Shown here piece by piece: positions 55,585 to 64,000 of a stretch of DNA of 64,000 nucleotides (positions within the stretch are counted from its first letter, which is position 1; each line of letters opens with the position of its first letter). The notes below the pieces were generated by a model. That model was not told the DNA's origin, did no database searches, and worked only from the letters and a program-made list of their open reading frames with translations. The DNA comes from Pseudacidobacterium ailaaui. Its GTDB lineage: Bacteria > Acidobacteriota > Terriglobia > Terriglobales > Acidobacteriaceae. Position numbers and translations under genes: made by a program. The DNA lies in contig NZ_JIAL01000001.1 of assembly GCF_000688455.1 (NCBI RefSeq), forward strand, positions 2,945,001 to 3,009,000. Reading direction: 5' to 3'.

Positions 55585-56909
55585 AAATCAATTTCTATCT
55601 CTTTAAAAGCACCATCGTTGGCGCATTGGGCGGGCTGCTCTTTGGATTTGACACTGCTGTCATCGCGGGTACCACCCATCAGCTAACGGAAGTCTTCCAT
55701 CTTTCCCCTTTTGCACTGGGGGTGACGGTTTCCATCGCACTGTTTGGGACTGTAATCGGCGCCATGTCCGCCGGTGCGGTGGGACAGAAAATCGGCAGCC
55801 GGGAGACGCTGCGCATCATGGCCGTGCTTTATGTGATTTCGGCCATTGGGTGTGCGTTTGCCTGGAACTGGGCAGCTTTAGTGGCCTTTCGATTCATTGG
55901 CGGGCTGGGCATTGGCGGGTCCTCGGTCCTGGGGCCGGTGTATATTGCAGAACTGGCCCCGGCAAAGTGGCGGGGCCGTCTGGTAGGTCTGTTTCAGATC
56001 AACATTGTGATCGGGATTTTGCTCGCGTATGCCAGCAACTATCTTATTGCCCGGCTTGACCTTGGAGTCTTGCAGTGGCGGTGGCAGCTCGGCATCGCCG
56101 CCGCTCCGGCCCTGCTTTTTCTGATAATGCTTTTTGGCATACCGCGCAGCTCTCGCTGGCTGGTTACTCAGAACCGGATTGATGAGGCCCGTCAGGTGCT
56201 GCAGCTGATGGGGTCACCGGATTCAGAGGCAGAATTGCGCGAAATTGTGGATTCCATCCATCTGGAACGCAGCGAGAAGACGGAGCCATTGTTTCAGTTC
56301 AAGTACAGACTGCCGATCTTTCTCGCGATTTCCATTGGCATGTTTAACCAGCTTTCGGGAATCAACGCCATTTTGTACTACATGAATGATATTTTCCGTG
56401 CCGGCGGCTTCAGTGCTGTTTCCGGAGACCTGCAGGCGGTGCTGGTGGGTGCGATGAACCTCGTCGCCACACTGCTGGCCATGACCGTAATTGATAAACT
56501 CGGCCGCAAGACACTCCTGCTGGTAGGATCGGTGGGAACGACGATCTGTCTTGCCGGAGTCGCTTCCATTTTCTTTATGAACCAGCACCAGAATTATCTA
56601 GTGTGGCTGCTGGTTGCTTATATCTTCTTCTTTGCCATTTCGCAGGGAGCGGTCATCTGGGTCTACATCAGCGAGGTCTTTCCAACGCGGGTGCGCTCCA
56701 AAGGGCAGAGCCTGGGCAGCTCCTCGCACTGGATCATGAATGCGCTGATTTCGCTCACCTTTCCGGTTCTGGCGAAGCATTCCTCAGGAACGCCCTTTGT
56801 CTTTTTTGCGGCCATGATGGCGCTGCAGTTTTTTGTAGTGCTGTTTGTCTATCCTGAGACCAAAGGCCACACACTTGAAGAGATGCAGCACCGGCTGGGT
56901 ATTGAATAA
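55581..56909 (+). CDS. Sugar porter (MFS, XylE/AraE-like)
   Basis: The 442-residue protein has 12 membrane segments and sugar-porter marks: GFDTAVIAGT in helix 1, RGRLVGLFQ after helix 4, GINAILYYMNDI in helix 7 and the terminal PETKGHTLEEM. Coupling to the kinase by an ATGA overlap argues that the imported hexose or pentose is phosphorylated at once. Substrate specificity (glucose, xylose, arabinose) cannot be read. Confidence 0.92.
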   Translation: MKINFYLFKSTIVGALGGLLFGFDTAVIAGTTHQLTEVFHLSPFALGVTVSIALFGTVIGAMSAGAVGQKIGSRETLRIMAVLYVISAIGCAFAWNWAALVAFRFIGGLGIGGSSVLGPVYIAELAPAKWRGRLVGLFQINIVIGILLAYASNYLIARLDLGVLQWRWQLGIAAAPALLFLIMLFGIPRSSRWLVTQNRIDEARQVLQLMGSPDSEAELREIVDSIHLERSEKTEPLFQFKYRLPIFLAISIGMFNQLSGINAILYYMNDIFRAGGFSAVSGDLQAVLVGAMNLVATLLAMTVIDKLGRKTLLLVGSVGTTICLAGVASIFFMNQHQNYLVWLLVAYIFFFAISQGAVIWVYISEVFPTRVRSKGQSLGSSSHWIMNALISLTFPVLAKHSSGTPFVFFAAMMALQFFVVLFVYPETKGHTLEEMQHRLGIE

Positions 56910-56922
56910 CAGACTGAAACAA

Positions 56923-56962
56923 GGTCCGGGAAAGATACGGGAAGGAGACCCCATCCCGGACC
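56923..56962. terminator. Hairpin between convergent porter and hemQ genes
   Basis: GGTCCGGG (56923-56930) pairs with CCCGGACC (56955-56962) over a 24-nt loop. No T-run follows, so it is a weak terminator candidate. Confidence 0.4.
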
Positions 56963-56984
56963 CCGAGGCTGTAGGCTGCGGAGT

Positions 56985-57794
56985 TCAGACTGACTGGCCT
57001 GCAAGCCACGCCTCTATGCTGGCGGCCGGAATCCTTTGGCCCAGAAAGAAGGGACCAAAAAGAGCATATATGGCACTGACGCGGTCAAAACGCATTTCAT
57101 AGATGAGTTTTTTAAAGACGAGAGGGTCGTCGGCGAAAAGATCCACTCCCCACTCCCAGTCATCAAATCCGATGGATCCAGTGATGATCTGGCGTACCTG
57201 GTCGGCATAACGGCGGCCGATCATGCCGTGCTCGTGCATCATCTGCTGGCGGCTGTTCATTGGCTCTGTGTACCAGTTCACCTGCTCGCCGCGCTTACGG
57301 TCCATGGGATAAAAGCAGAGATAGCGGGCGTCGGGTATGGCTGGATACAGGCGCTGCGACATGGCCCTGGACTGGCGGTCCACGACTTCACGGACCCCTG
57401 CGTCCCATTCTGCAGTTCCTGGTTCGATGCCCTGTTGGGCCAGTGCACCGTAAGTCTTGGCGGAAGACTCGTAAAGCCCCAGCTCGACGACCGAAAGATA
57501 GGAATTGGATGGCCTAAGGAAGTCGTGCAAAGTCGTCTGGGCCAACTGATGCTGTGTACGGTCCAGATCGGCAAAAGAGGGGCGGAAATGGAGTAGCAGC
57601 AGGTCTCCCTTATGTCCGAGAAGGGAGTATGCGGCAGAATGCTCCCAGCCGGCCAGCAGGGTTGAGAACTCTTTGGCTGCGGCCTGCCTTGCTTCCGGAG
57701 CAAGTTTTTTCCATGATGCCCAGTCGATGTGGAACATCTGGTGCAGGACGCAGGAGCCTTCAAGAGTGATGGGTACGGCAGGTAACTCTACCAA
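56985..57794 (-). CDS. hemQ: Coproheme decarboxylase (chlorite-dismutase family)
   Basis: HemQ makes protoheme from coproheme in the coproporphyrin-dependent pathway. The 269-residue protein shows the family core: FYPMDRKRGEQVNWYTEPM with the catalytic Tyr, MMHEHGMIGRRYADQV with the axial His, GSIGFDDWEWGVDLF and FGPFFLGQ. The chlorite-dismutase Arg is not evident. The start is a TTG at 57794 with GAGG 9 nt upstream; an internal ATG at 57737 would cut the first strand. Confidence 0.9.
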   Translation of the reverse strand: MVELPAVPITLEGSCVLHQMFHIDWASWKKLAPEARQAAAKEFSTLLAGWEHSAAYSLLGHKGDLLLLHFRPSFADLDRTQHQLAQTTLHDFLRPSNSYLSVVELGLYESSAKTYGALAQQGIEPGTAEWDAGVREVVDRQSRAMSQRLYPAIPDARYLCFYPMDRKRGEQVNWYTEPMNSRQQMMHEHGMIGRRYADQVRQIITGSIGFDDWEWGVDLFADDPLVFKKLIYEMRFDRVSAIYALFGPFFLGQRIPAASIEAWLAGQSV

Positions 57795-57805
57795 GGGAAC
57801 AAACC

Positions 57806-58264
57806 TCAGAATGGAATATCGTCATCGCTGATTTCAGCCGCCTGACTCAGGTCGTCCGGGCCTGGGGTGCTCTGATTGAATGCGCCAGCGCCTGAGGAGC
57901 GCGAGTAGCTGCCGCCTTCGCCTTCTCCGCGTCCACTCAAAAGAGAAAGATCATTGATGACAATCTCAGTGCGGTATTTCTTCTCCCCGGTATTCTTGTC
58001 GTCCCAAGACCGGGTCTGAAGTTTGCCTTCCACGTAAAGTTTTGAGCCCTTTTTCACGTAGTCGCGAATAATTTCAGCCGTGCGCTGAAAGGCGACAAGA
58101 TTGTGCCACTCGGTTTTGTCCGTCCAATTTCCGCTCTGGTCCTTGGTGCGATCGGTGGTGGCCAGAGAAAAGCTGGCAACAATTGTGCCATTGGGGGTGG
58201 CGCGGATCTCCGGGTCCTTGCCTACGTTGCCGAGCAGGATGACTTTGTTGACGCTCTTTGCCAT
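57806..58264 (-). CDS. ssb: Single-stranded DNA-binding protein
   Basis: The 152-residue protein from MAKSVNKVILLGNVG has one OB fold (about 1-110: EWHNLVAFQRTAEIIRDYVKKG, KLYVEGKLQTRSW). A Gly/Ser-rich linker follows, and the acidic tip DDDIPF recruits repair and replication partners. The longer frame up to 58399 has no family resemblance. It lies 11 bp upstream of hemQ on the same strand. Confidence 0.95.
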   Translation of the reverse strand: MAKSVNKVILLGNVGKDPEIRATPNGTIVASFSLATTDRTKDQSGNWTDKTEWHNLVAFQRTAEIIRDYVKKGSKLYVEGKLQTRSWDDKNTGEKKYRTEIVINDLSLLSGRGEGEGGSYSRSSGAGAFNQSTPGPDDLSQAAEISDDDIPF

Positions 58265-58430
58265 AGAATCTTCGCTTTCTCCTGAAGCATAACAGAAGAA
58301 GGAACCATATCTTTCCTGTGCCTTCCGAGGGGGGAAAGCTGGCGCCAGGCAGGGCCAGATTGTTCCGGCGACTTCATGCGTTTCATAAGACAAGGCCAAG
58401 TTTTCAGGGGAAGAAAAAAATCTGAGAAAA

Positions 58431-58492
58431 GTAACAAATTTTTATGTGGATAATGGTAACTTTTTTTTGATAATTATAATGACTTAAGTAAC
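58431..58492 (+). promoter_or_regulatory. AT-rich promoter with three GTAAC repeats
   Basis: GTAAC occurs at 58431, 58456 and 58488, each with A/T-rich continuation. TATAAT at 58475-58480 is a good -10 box. The repeats may be an operator for the ribbon-helix-helix protein encoded downstream, as such proteins often bind iterated short sites. Confidence 0.4.
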
Positions 58493-58573
58493 ATTTCTGC
58501 CAGCGGTTCCGATTCGCAAGGAAAGGTGCTGGTGTATTTCAACGATACATGCTTACAAGAGGATGCGTTTCCA

Positions 58574-58816
58574 ATGCCGGAAGAATATAAGCAGCGCCAT
58601 TGTTTCCCCCTGCGCCTGTCCGCAACGATGCGGCGGCAAGCCAATGATCTTGCGCATCGCGAAGGAATTTCACTGAACCACTTCATCAGTCTGGCCATCG
58701 CGGAAAAAATCAGCCGCATGGAATATCAGGTGTGGCTGCAAGAGCAGGCAAAGCCGGACACGCTGACGTCTGCTACGCCAATTTCCCGTCCACCATCCTT
58801 TGACAAGCGAATGTAA
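58574..58816 (+). CDS. Orphan ribbon-helix-helix (HicB/Arc-like) protein
   Basis: From MPEEYKQRH the protein has 80 residues. FPLRLSATMRRQANDLAHREGISLNHFISLAIAEK, read in pieces, is a ribbon-helix-helix with a beta strand, a helix, the SLN turn and a second helix, like the DNA-binding part of HicB. No HicA or other toxin gene is adjacent, so it is probably a free-standing regulator. A GTG at 58526 could add 16 residues. Confidence 0.75.
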   Translation: MPEEYKQRHCFPLRLSATMRRQANDLAHREGISLNHFISLAIAEKISRMEYQVWLQEQAKPDTLTSATPISRPPSFDKRM

Positions 58817-58837
58817 GCACCCTTTGCGCCAGCCACC

Positions 58838-60397
58838 TTAGCGCAGGCGGCTGGCGAAGCCTGCTTTCAGGCCATGCCGGAGAAGTTCGAGAAGGTCTTT
58901 GAGCGGTACGGGCCGACTATAAAGGTATCCCTGCGCATAGAAGCATCCACACTCCATCAGGGCCTGGGCCTGGGCGGGTTCTTCAACCCCTTCAGCTGAG
59001 ATCCGCATTCCGGTACTGCGCGAAAGCTCAACCAGAAACTGGACGATCCCTGAGCTCACGGCGTCCTTTTGCATGTTCCGGACGAAGCTCTGATCAATTT
59101 TGATGGCGTCGATGGGATATTTCTGAAGATAGAGCAGGGAAGAGTAGCCGGTCCCAAAATCGTCGAAGGCGATGCTGACTCCCATGGCCTGGATCTGCTG
59201 AAAGAGCGCGCCGGTCTGTCCTGCATCTTTCAGCGTGATGCTCTCTGTTACTTCAAGTTGTACGGATTGGGGTGGGACCTGATACTTTGCCAGTGCATCG
59301 GAAAGCCCGGTGAGAAACCCCGCCTTTTCCAGCTGCTGGCTGGAAACATTGATGCTGGCCAGCAGGTCTGTTTTCAGTGTCTGCCGGATGGTCTGCATGT
59401 CGGCACATGTCTGCTCAAGGACCCAGGAGCCCAGAGGAACGATATAGCCGGTCTCCTCGGCCAGGCGGACAAACTCACCCGGAGAGATCATGCCGCGAAT
59501 GGGATGTCGCCAGCGGACCAGAGATTCAACGCCATAAATGGAAAGGTCGCGCAAATCCACAATGGGCTGATAGTGCAGTTCGAACTCTTTGCGCTCCAAG
59601 GCCTGCTTCAGTTGCAGTGTGGTTTGCAGTCGGAGAAAGATTGCATCGCCTTCGGCGGCATCATAAAAGCTGTAGGTGTTTCCCCCCGCCTTTTTTGCGT
59701 GTTGGAGTGCAACATCGGCTCCGCGCAGCACCTCTTCAGCACTTGTGCGGTCGGCATCAAGAACGCACAGGCCAATGCTGGCTGTTACGGAAAAGGAGAT
59801 GCCCTCCAGGTCAACTGGTTCTTCAATGACGCCCAGGAGGCGTTCTGCCATACGCGCTGCCTGCTCGCGGTCGTAAATCCTTGTGATAAGAATGGCAAAC
59901 TCATCGCCTCCCAGGCGGATGAGAATGTCTTCACTCCGTGTACTGACCCGAAGGCGATGGGCGACTTCCTTGAGTAAAAGGTCGCCGATGTGGTGTCCCC
60001 AGAGGCCATTCACGGTCTGGAAGCGGTCCAGATCCATGTAGAGCAGAAATCCTCGTGTTTTTGCTGCGCCTCTTGCGGAATTCAGCTCATCCCCCAGCAC
60101 ATTCAGCAAGTATGCGCGGTTGCTCAGGCCAGTAAGGGGGTCGTGATAGGCAAGGTGGCGCAGTTTCTCTTCTACCCGCATCCGCTCACGAATCTCTTCG
60201 TACAAGGCCTCATTCTGCCGCGGGATCCTCTGCTGGCTGAAGTTTTCTACCAGACGGCGCTGCTGCTGGAGCAGTTCCTCGTCCGACTGCTGCATCGAAG
60301 ACCGCTTTTTCCATTTGAGAATGGCAAGAGTGGTCCTGGCGAGAAGTAGCAGAAGAGCGAGACATACAAGTATCCAGACAGCGAAACCAAAGGACAT
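58838..60397 (-). CDS. Membrane-anchored GGDEF-EAL protein
   Basis: The 519-residue protein from MSFGFAVW has one membrane helix (FAVWILVCLALLLLLA), a short coiled coil, a GGDEF domain (about 85-250) and an EAL domain (about 265-510). The GGDEF is intact (RLGGDEFAIL), with an RSED inhibitory site five residues upstream. The EAL motif reads ESL (GVESLVRWRHP), but other catalytic parts such as DDFGTGYSSL are kept. It may make or degrade cyclic di-GMP. A TTG at 60415 could add 6 residues. Confidence 0.9.
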   Translation of the reverse strand: MSFGFAVWILVCLALLLLLARTTLAILKWKKRSSMQQSDEELLQQQRRLVENFSQQRIPRQNEALYEEIRERMRVEEKLRHLAYHDPLTGLSNRAYLLNVLGDELNSARGAAKTRGFLLYMDLDRFQTVNGLWGHHIGDLLLKEVAHRLRVSTRSEDILIRLGGDEFAILITRIYDREQAARMAERLLGVIEEPVDLEGISFSVTASIGLCVLDADRTSAEEVLRGADVALQHAKKAGGNTYSFYDAAEGDAIFLRLQTTLQLKQALERKEFELHYQPIVDLRDLSIYGVESLVRWRHPIRGMISPGEFVRLAEETGYIVPLGSWVLEQTCADMQTIRQTLKTDLLASINVSSQQLEKAGFLTGLSDALAKYQVPPQSVQLEVTESITLKDAGQTGALFQQIQAMGVSIAFDDFGTGYSSLLYLQKYPIDAIKIDQSFVRNMQKDAVSSGIVQFLVELSRSTGMRISAEGVEEPAQAQALMECGCFYAQGYLYSRPVPLKDLLELLRHGLKAGFASRLR

Positions 60398-60523
60398 AGG
60401 CAGTTTTCCGATCAAGCTACAAGCGGGACAAACTTTGGTAATTGATCACTTGCGCTGATTTTACGCTGCAGGTGGGAGAGCGTGTTCCGAAATTTGTTTT
60501 GAACTTCGGAACACGGCCCCATT

Positions 60524-61735
60524 TTAACGAAAGAGAGACAGGTCGATGGCATCGCCCATGGCTTGATATCCGGCATCTTTGGGATGTAGATGGTCGCCGG
60601 AATCGTATTCGGGCAAGAATGTGTCAGGATGGGCGGGGTCCTGGGTGACCTTATCAAAGTCTATGACGCCGTCAAAGACTCCGCTGGTCCTGATCCAGTG
60701 GTTATAGGTCTGACGGATTTGTTCCCCTTCGGGAGTGGAATACCCCGCACCCATGTAGGGTGTCAGTGTGGCACCAAAGACCTTGATTCCGTGCTGATGG
60801 GCGCGAGTGACAAGCTGTGAGAGACCAAAAATCAGATCATCGGCGGTAATGGGCTTGTCCGCAGCATTTTCCGGACGCTTCAGGTGGCCGATGTCGTTAA
60901 TGCCTTCCAGGATGATGAGGTATTTCACTCCGCTTTGTGCGATGACGTCCCGGTCAAAACGCGCAAGGGCGCTGGGTCCGTAACCATCGTGCAGGACGCG
61001 GTTTCCACCGATGCCTTCGTTAAGTACACCAAGATGGGCAGTGCGCTTGTCGGCCTGAAGGCGGGCGGCAAGAACATCGGGCCAGCGGTGGTTGGCATCG
61101 CGCGTGGAAAGTGCTCCGTCCGTAATGGAGTCGCCAAAGGTGACGATGGATGCGGCATGGTCTTGTGCGCTGGTGCTGACGTCTACGCCTTTCACAAAAC
61201 ACCACGAATAGAGGGGGCTGGAGTTGTCCGGATTTGAGGCGGCAGTGGCATCGCCCTTCAAAATATAGTTGGTTTGGTCGGCGAAGGAGTGGCAAGTCAT
61301 GGTGTGAATGTACTGTTCCGGCAGGTAAACGCTGACGATCAGGTCAGACAATGGCGGGACCTGCATGGGGACAGGGTCGCTCACAATAAAGGCCCCTGCG
61401 GGAATGGTTGCTGAAGGTTTCCCCTGAAAGGTGAGCGCGCGATCGGAACCGGGCCGGGAAGACCCTCCACCTGCGCTGATGGCCACATGGGCTGCGCCAA
61501 TGACTAGCGGATCGGTGCCAAATTCATTGCTCAGCTGAACGCGAACCGCATTTCCTCCAATACTGATATGAACAATGTTCCGATAGGTGGAGTTTGACGG
61601 GGACACCTGTACCGGATTTACGGCATGAGGAAGCGGCGAGGCGGCCCAGGTCCCGGTCCAGGTTGCAGAGGTCTGGGCGAAGGCCGACAGGCCGGTCAAG
61701 GCCAGGACAGCACATGCGAGCGTTTTCTTTGGCAT
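60524..61735 (-). CDS. Secreted SGNH/GDSL hydrolase
   Basis: The 403-residue protein has a signal peptide (CAVLALTGLSAFA) and an N-terminal beta domain (about 25-180). The SGNH hydrolase domain has block I VTFGDSITDG with the nucleophile, Gly in GIGGNRVL, Asn in LEGINDIG and the Asp/His pair in DSGDHLHPKD. Members remove acyl or acetyl groups from carbohydrates. It fits the polysaccharide-degrading profile of the window; the exact substrate is unknown. Confidence 0.9.
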   Translation of the reverse strand: MPKKTLACAVLALTGLSAFAQTSATWTGTWAASPLPHAVNPVQVSPSNSTYRNIVHISIGGNAVRVQLSNEFGTDPLVIGAAHVAISAGGGSSRPGSDRALTFQGKPSATIPAGAFIVSDPVPMQVPPLSDLIVSVYLPEQYIHTMTCHSFADQTNYILKGDATAASNPDNSSPLYSWCFVKGVDVSTSAQDHAASIVTFGDSITDGALSTRDANHRWPDVLAARLQADKRTAHLGVLNEGIGGNRVLHDGYGPSALARFDRDVIAQSGVKYLIILEGINDIGHLKRPENAADKPITADDLIFGLSQLVTRAHQHGIKVFGATLTPYMGAGYSTPEGEQIRQTYNHWIRTSGVFDGVIDFDKVTQDPAHPDTFLPEYDSGDHLHPKDAGYQAMGDAIDLSLFR

Positions 61736-61921
61736 TCGGTTCCTTTCTCAGATGAAAATTGGAGCAAGGCCAGCATAATGCAGAGAAGCGTATGCATGTG
61801 CAGGTTTTGCATTTCAAGACGTTATTTTATGTGGCGAAGGGGGCCTGTAAGGGAATGCAGGCCTGGGGCAACAGGGCGATGCTGCTCGTAAAATGAAAGT
61901 AGTGAGGGAAATCAATTATCT

Positions 61922-62515
61922 ATGAAACTGAAACTGCCGGAGGGCACATTCCAGGCCTATCTTTTTGACTGTGACGGGACCATTGCTGATTCCATGCCTC
62001 TGCACTATGTGGCTTGGAGGACGATTCTGGGAGAGTGGGGCTGTGAGTTTGACGAAGAGCTGTTTTATTCCCTGGGCGGGATGCCGGTGCGTGAAATTAT
62101 TGCTCTTCTCAACCAACGTCATGGCCTGGAGATGCCGGTAGAAGAGATTGCTCGCCGCAAGGAAGGCATGTACTACGAATTGCTGCCGCAATTGAAAGCG
62201 GTACCTGAGGTGCTGGAGCACATTGACGAGGCCTATGGAAAGGTGCCCTTTGCAGTGGTATCGGGAAGCACGCGGCACTCAGTGATCGCCTCACTCTCGG
62301 CGCTGAACCTGCTGGAGAAGTTTGACACCCTGGTCTGCGCAGGAGACTACAAACAAAGCAAGCCGCACCCGGAGGGTTTTCTGCTGGCGGCCGAGAGACT
62401 GGGAGTGCCTCCGGAGCAGTGTCTTGTCTTTGAGGACACTGAGATGGGGATCCAGGCGGCGCAGGCCGCAGGAATGGCCTCGGTAAAGGTCCCGTTGCCG
62501 TGGGAGCGGGTGTAG
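61922..62515 (+). CDS. HAD-family phosphatase (beta-phosphoglucomutase-like)
   Basis: The 197-residue protein has HAD motif I LFDCDGTIADS, a helical cap (about 20-85), motif II VVSGSTRHS, the Lys in YKQSKPHPEGF and motif III VFEDTEMGIQAAQAAG. This is the subgroup of small sugar-phosphate phosphatases and beta-phosphoglucomutases. The mutase-specific residues cannot be confirmed, so a phosphatase is the safer call. Confidence 0.88.
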   Translation: MKLKLPEGTFQAYLFDCDGTIADSMPLHYVAWRTILGEWGCEFDEELFYSLGGMPVREIIALLNQRHGLEMPVEEIARRKEGMYYELLPQLKAVPEVLEHIDEAYGKVPFAVVSGSTRHSVIASLSALNLLEKFDTLVCAGDYKQSKPHPEGFLLAAERLGVPPEQCLVFEDTEMGIQAAQAAGMASVKVPLPWERV

Positions 62516-62585
62516 AAACAGACTGCATTTCACGGTATTGTAGGAATCATTTGGAGGGGCAGGGACCGTAAGCACCACCCACACA

Positions 62586-63938
62586 TTGGCGAGGCGTAAC
62601 TCCCGACACGGGCGTCTGGGTCTGCTGCCTTTAATTGCGGCGACCTACTTCATGGTTTCTGGCGGGCCTTATGGAATTGAGGACATCCTGGGCGGCGCTG
62701 GTTACGGCAAGGCGCTGCTCATCCTCATTCTGTTTCCCTTTCTGTGGAGCTTTCCCACGACCCTCATGCTGGGAGAACTGACCAGCGCCATTCCTGCCGA
62801 AGGCGGCTTTTATGTCTGGGTGCGGCGTGCACTTGGCCCATTCTGGGGATACCAGGAGGCCTGGCTCTCCCTGACGGCCAGCATCTTTGACATGGCCATC
62901 TATCCAACGATTTTTGTGCTTTATCTGGGAAAGTTATTTCCAGCCTGGACGGCAGGCGGGCGCGGCATGATATGGGAGCTGGCACTGGTTGCGGCATGTT
63001 GCGTCTGGAACCTCTATGGTGCTCCAGCCGTGGGGGAAGGCTCTGTGGTCCTTTTTGCCGCGCTGCTGACGCCTTTTGCCGTGCTTGTGGTCCTTGGATT
63101 TCTTCATGGCCTGCACGGAAGCCGCGGAAGTACGCTTTACAGCGGAGGCAACATCAGCACGGCCATTATTGTTGCTTTGTGGAACTACATGGGATGGGAC
63201 AACGCCTCCACGGTGGCTGGAGAGGTGCAAGATCCGCGCCGCAACTATCCGAGGGCGATGTTATGGAGCGCCACACTGGTGGCCGTCTCCTATGTTCTTC
63301 CTGTGCTGGCCGTGGCCTGGGCCGGGGTTCCCGTGGAGCAGTTCTCGACCGGCTCCTGGACAGATGCGGCACGCTCTTTGGGAGGGCCGATGCTGGCCGG
63401 CGCTGTGGTCTTATGCGGGACTATCAACGGACTGGGCATGTTCAACGCGCTGGTGCTTTCTTACACGCGCCTGCCCATGGTGCTGGCGCAGGAGGGGATG
63501 TTGCCCTCATGGCTTGCAGTGAAAAATCGCCGTGGCGTGCCCTGGGCCGCCGTGTTGGTGTGCGGAGTAGCGTGGGCCGCTGCTCTCGGGTTCCGTTTTG
63601 AAGAGCTGATTTCGCTTGATCTGATGCTGTATGGCAGCAGCCTCATCCTGGAGTTTCTGGCGCTTGCCGTGCTGCGCTTCAAAGAGCCGGATCTGCGGCG
63701 CCCTTTCCGCGTAGGAAATACGTTTCTGGCCTGCAGTCTGGGCGTTCCTCCACTGCTGCTGATTGGCTACGTTCTCTATGCGGCGCGGGAAGAGCGCATG
63801 GCGCATATGCCGGCCCTGTTGTTTGGGCTTCTGATCGCGCTGACCGGGGCGGTTTTTTACCCAATTTCGCGCCGGAGATGGGGGACAGGGGCCATGACAG
63901 GGGCTGCGGCCTATCTTTCCGAGGCGGGTCCATCCTAA
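62586..63938 (+). CDS. APC-family amino acid permease
   Basis: The 450-residue protein has about 12 membrane segments. The APC signature in helix 1 reads FMVSGGPYGIEDILGGAGYG, and helix 6 has LWNYMGWDNASTVAGEVQDPRRN, close to polyamine/amino-acid permeases. No ATG exists in the open frame, so TTG at 62586 is the likely start. A GGAGGGG lies 30 nt upstream, rather far. The substrate is unknown. Confidence 0.82.
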   Translation: MARRNSRHGRLGLLPLIAATYFMVSGGPYGIEDILGGAGYGKALLILILFPFLWSFPTTLMLGELTSAIPAEGGFYVWVRRALGPFWGYQEAWLSLTASIFDMAIYPTIFVLYLGKLFPAWTAGGRGMIWELALVAACCVWNLYGAPAVGEGSVVLFAALLTPFAVLVVLGFLHGLHGSRGSTLYSGGNISTAIIVALWNYMGWDNASTVAGEVQDPRRNYPRAMLWSATLVAVSYVLPVLAVAWAGVPVEQFSTGSWTDAARSLGGPMLAGAVVLCGTINGLGMFNALVLSYTRLPMVLAQEGMLPSWLAVKNRRGVPWAAVLVCGVAWAAALGFRFEELISLDLMLYGSSLILEFLALAVLRFKEPDLRRPFRVGNTFLACSLGVPPLLLIGYVLYAAREERMAHMPALLFGLLIALTGAVFYPISRRRWGTGAMTGAAAYLSEAGPS

Positions 63939-64000
63939 AGTACTGCGGCTTGCTGAAATTTTCCTCTAAAACCTGCTAAAATCGATTGAATCCACTCCAT

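Overview
The window reads as a chromosome segment of an acidobacterium, probably family Acidobacteriaceae. The basis is a 1204-residue Oar-like TonB receptor with an N-terminal carboxypeptidase-regulatory-like domain, many secreted plant-polysaccharide enzymes, acidobacterial-style TPR and esterase proteins, and a coproheme-type HemQ. Assignments come from reading motifs by eye; no database search was run.

Layout. 1-6.3 kb is a pectin/uronate catabolism locus: KDPG aldolase, KduD, a small coupled protein, an IclR regulator, KduI, a GH105 unsaturated-glycuronyl hydrolase and a cupin. 6.5-8 kb is a glutamine synthetase. 8.2-9.7 kb is a MerR-controlled mer-like operon that has a MerT-type transporter but no MerA. 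9.9-16.2 kb holds an ABC exporter, xylulokinase, a VWA protein and an NtrC-type regulator whose phospho-acceptor Asp is Gly, followed by a degenerate receiver protein. RNase PH and tRNA-Asp(GTC) end the left conserved block at 17.6 kb.

17.6-42.6 kb is probably a genomic island. A perfect 39-bp copy of the 3' half of tRNA-Asp recurs at 42,557, next to a stop-containing VirB2/TrbC pilin remnant. Inside are small hypothetical genes, a bacteriocin-like gene pair, an internally deleted IS256 element, TetR plus CPBP protease, a TPR protein, the TonB receptor, two esterases and a GH9 cellulase. An AT-richer insert at about 29.0-37.1 kb carries a six-gene operon in which every junction is a 4-nt ATGA overlap. 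Its genes are crtN, aldH fused to DUF2141, crtP, crtQ, crtO and a small unknown gene. Together they specify a staphyloxanthin-like C30 carotenoid ester pathway without the diapophytoene synthase CrtM. The insert is flanked by duplicated pieces of the neighbouring esterase and GH9 genes and by an IS3 remnant, so its insertion history can be reconstructed.

42.7-64 kb returns to housekeeping and general metabolic genes: topA, dprA, ymdB, an Rrf2 regulator, a membrane spermidine-synthase-like protein, secreted proteins, a CDGSH protein, a LacI/ROK-kinase/sugar-porter group, hemQ, ssb, an orphan ribbon-helix-helix protein, a GGDEF-EAL protein, an SGNH hydrolase, a HAD phosphatase and an APC permease.
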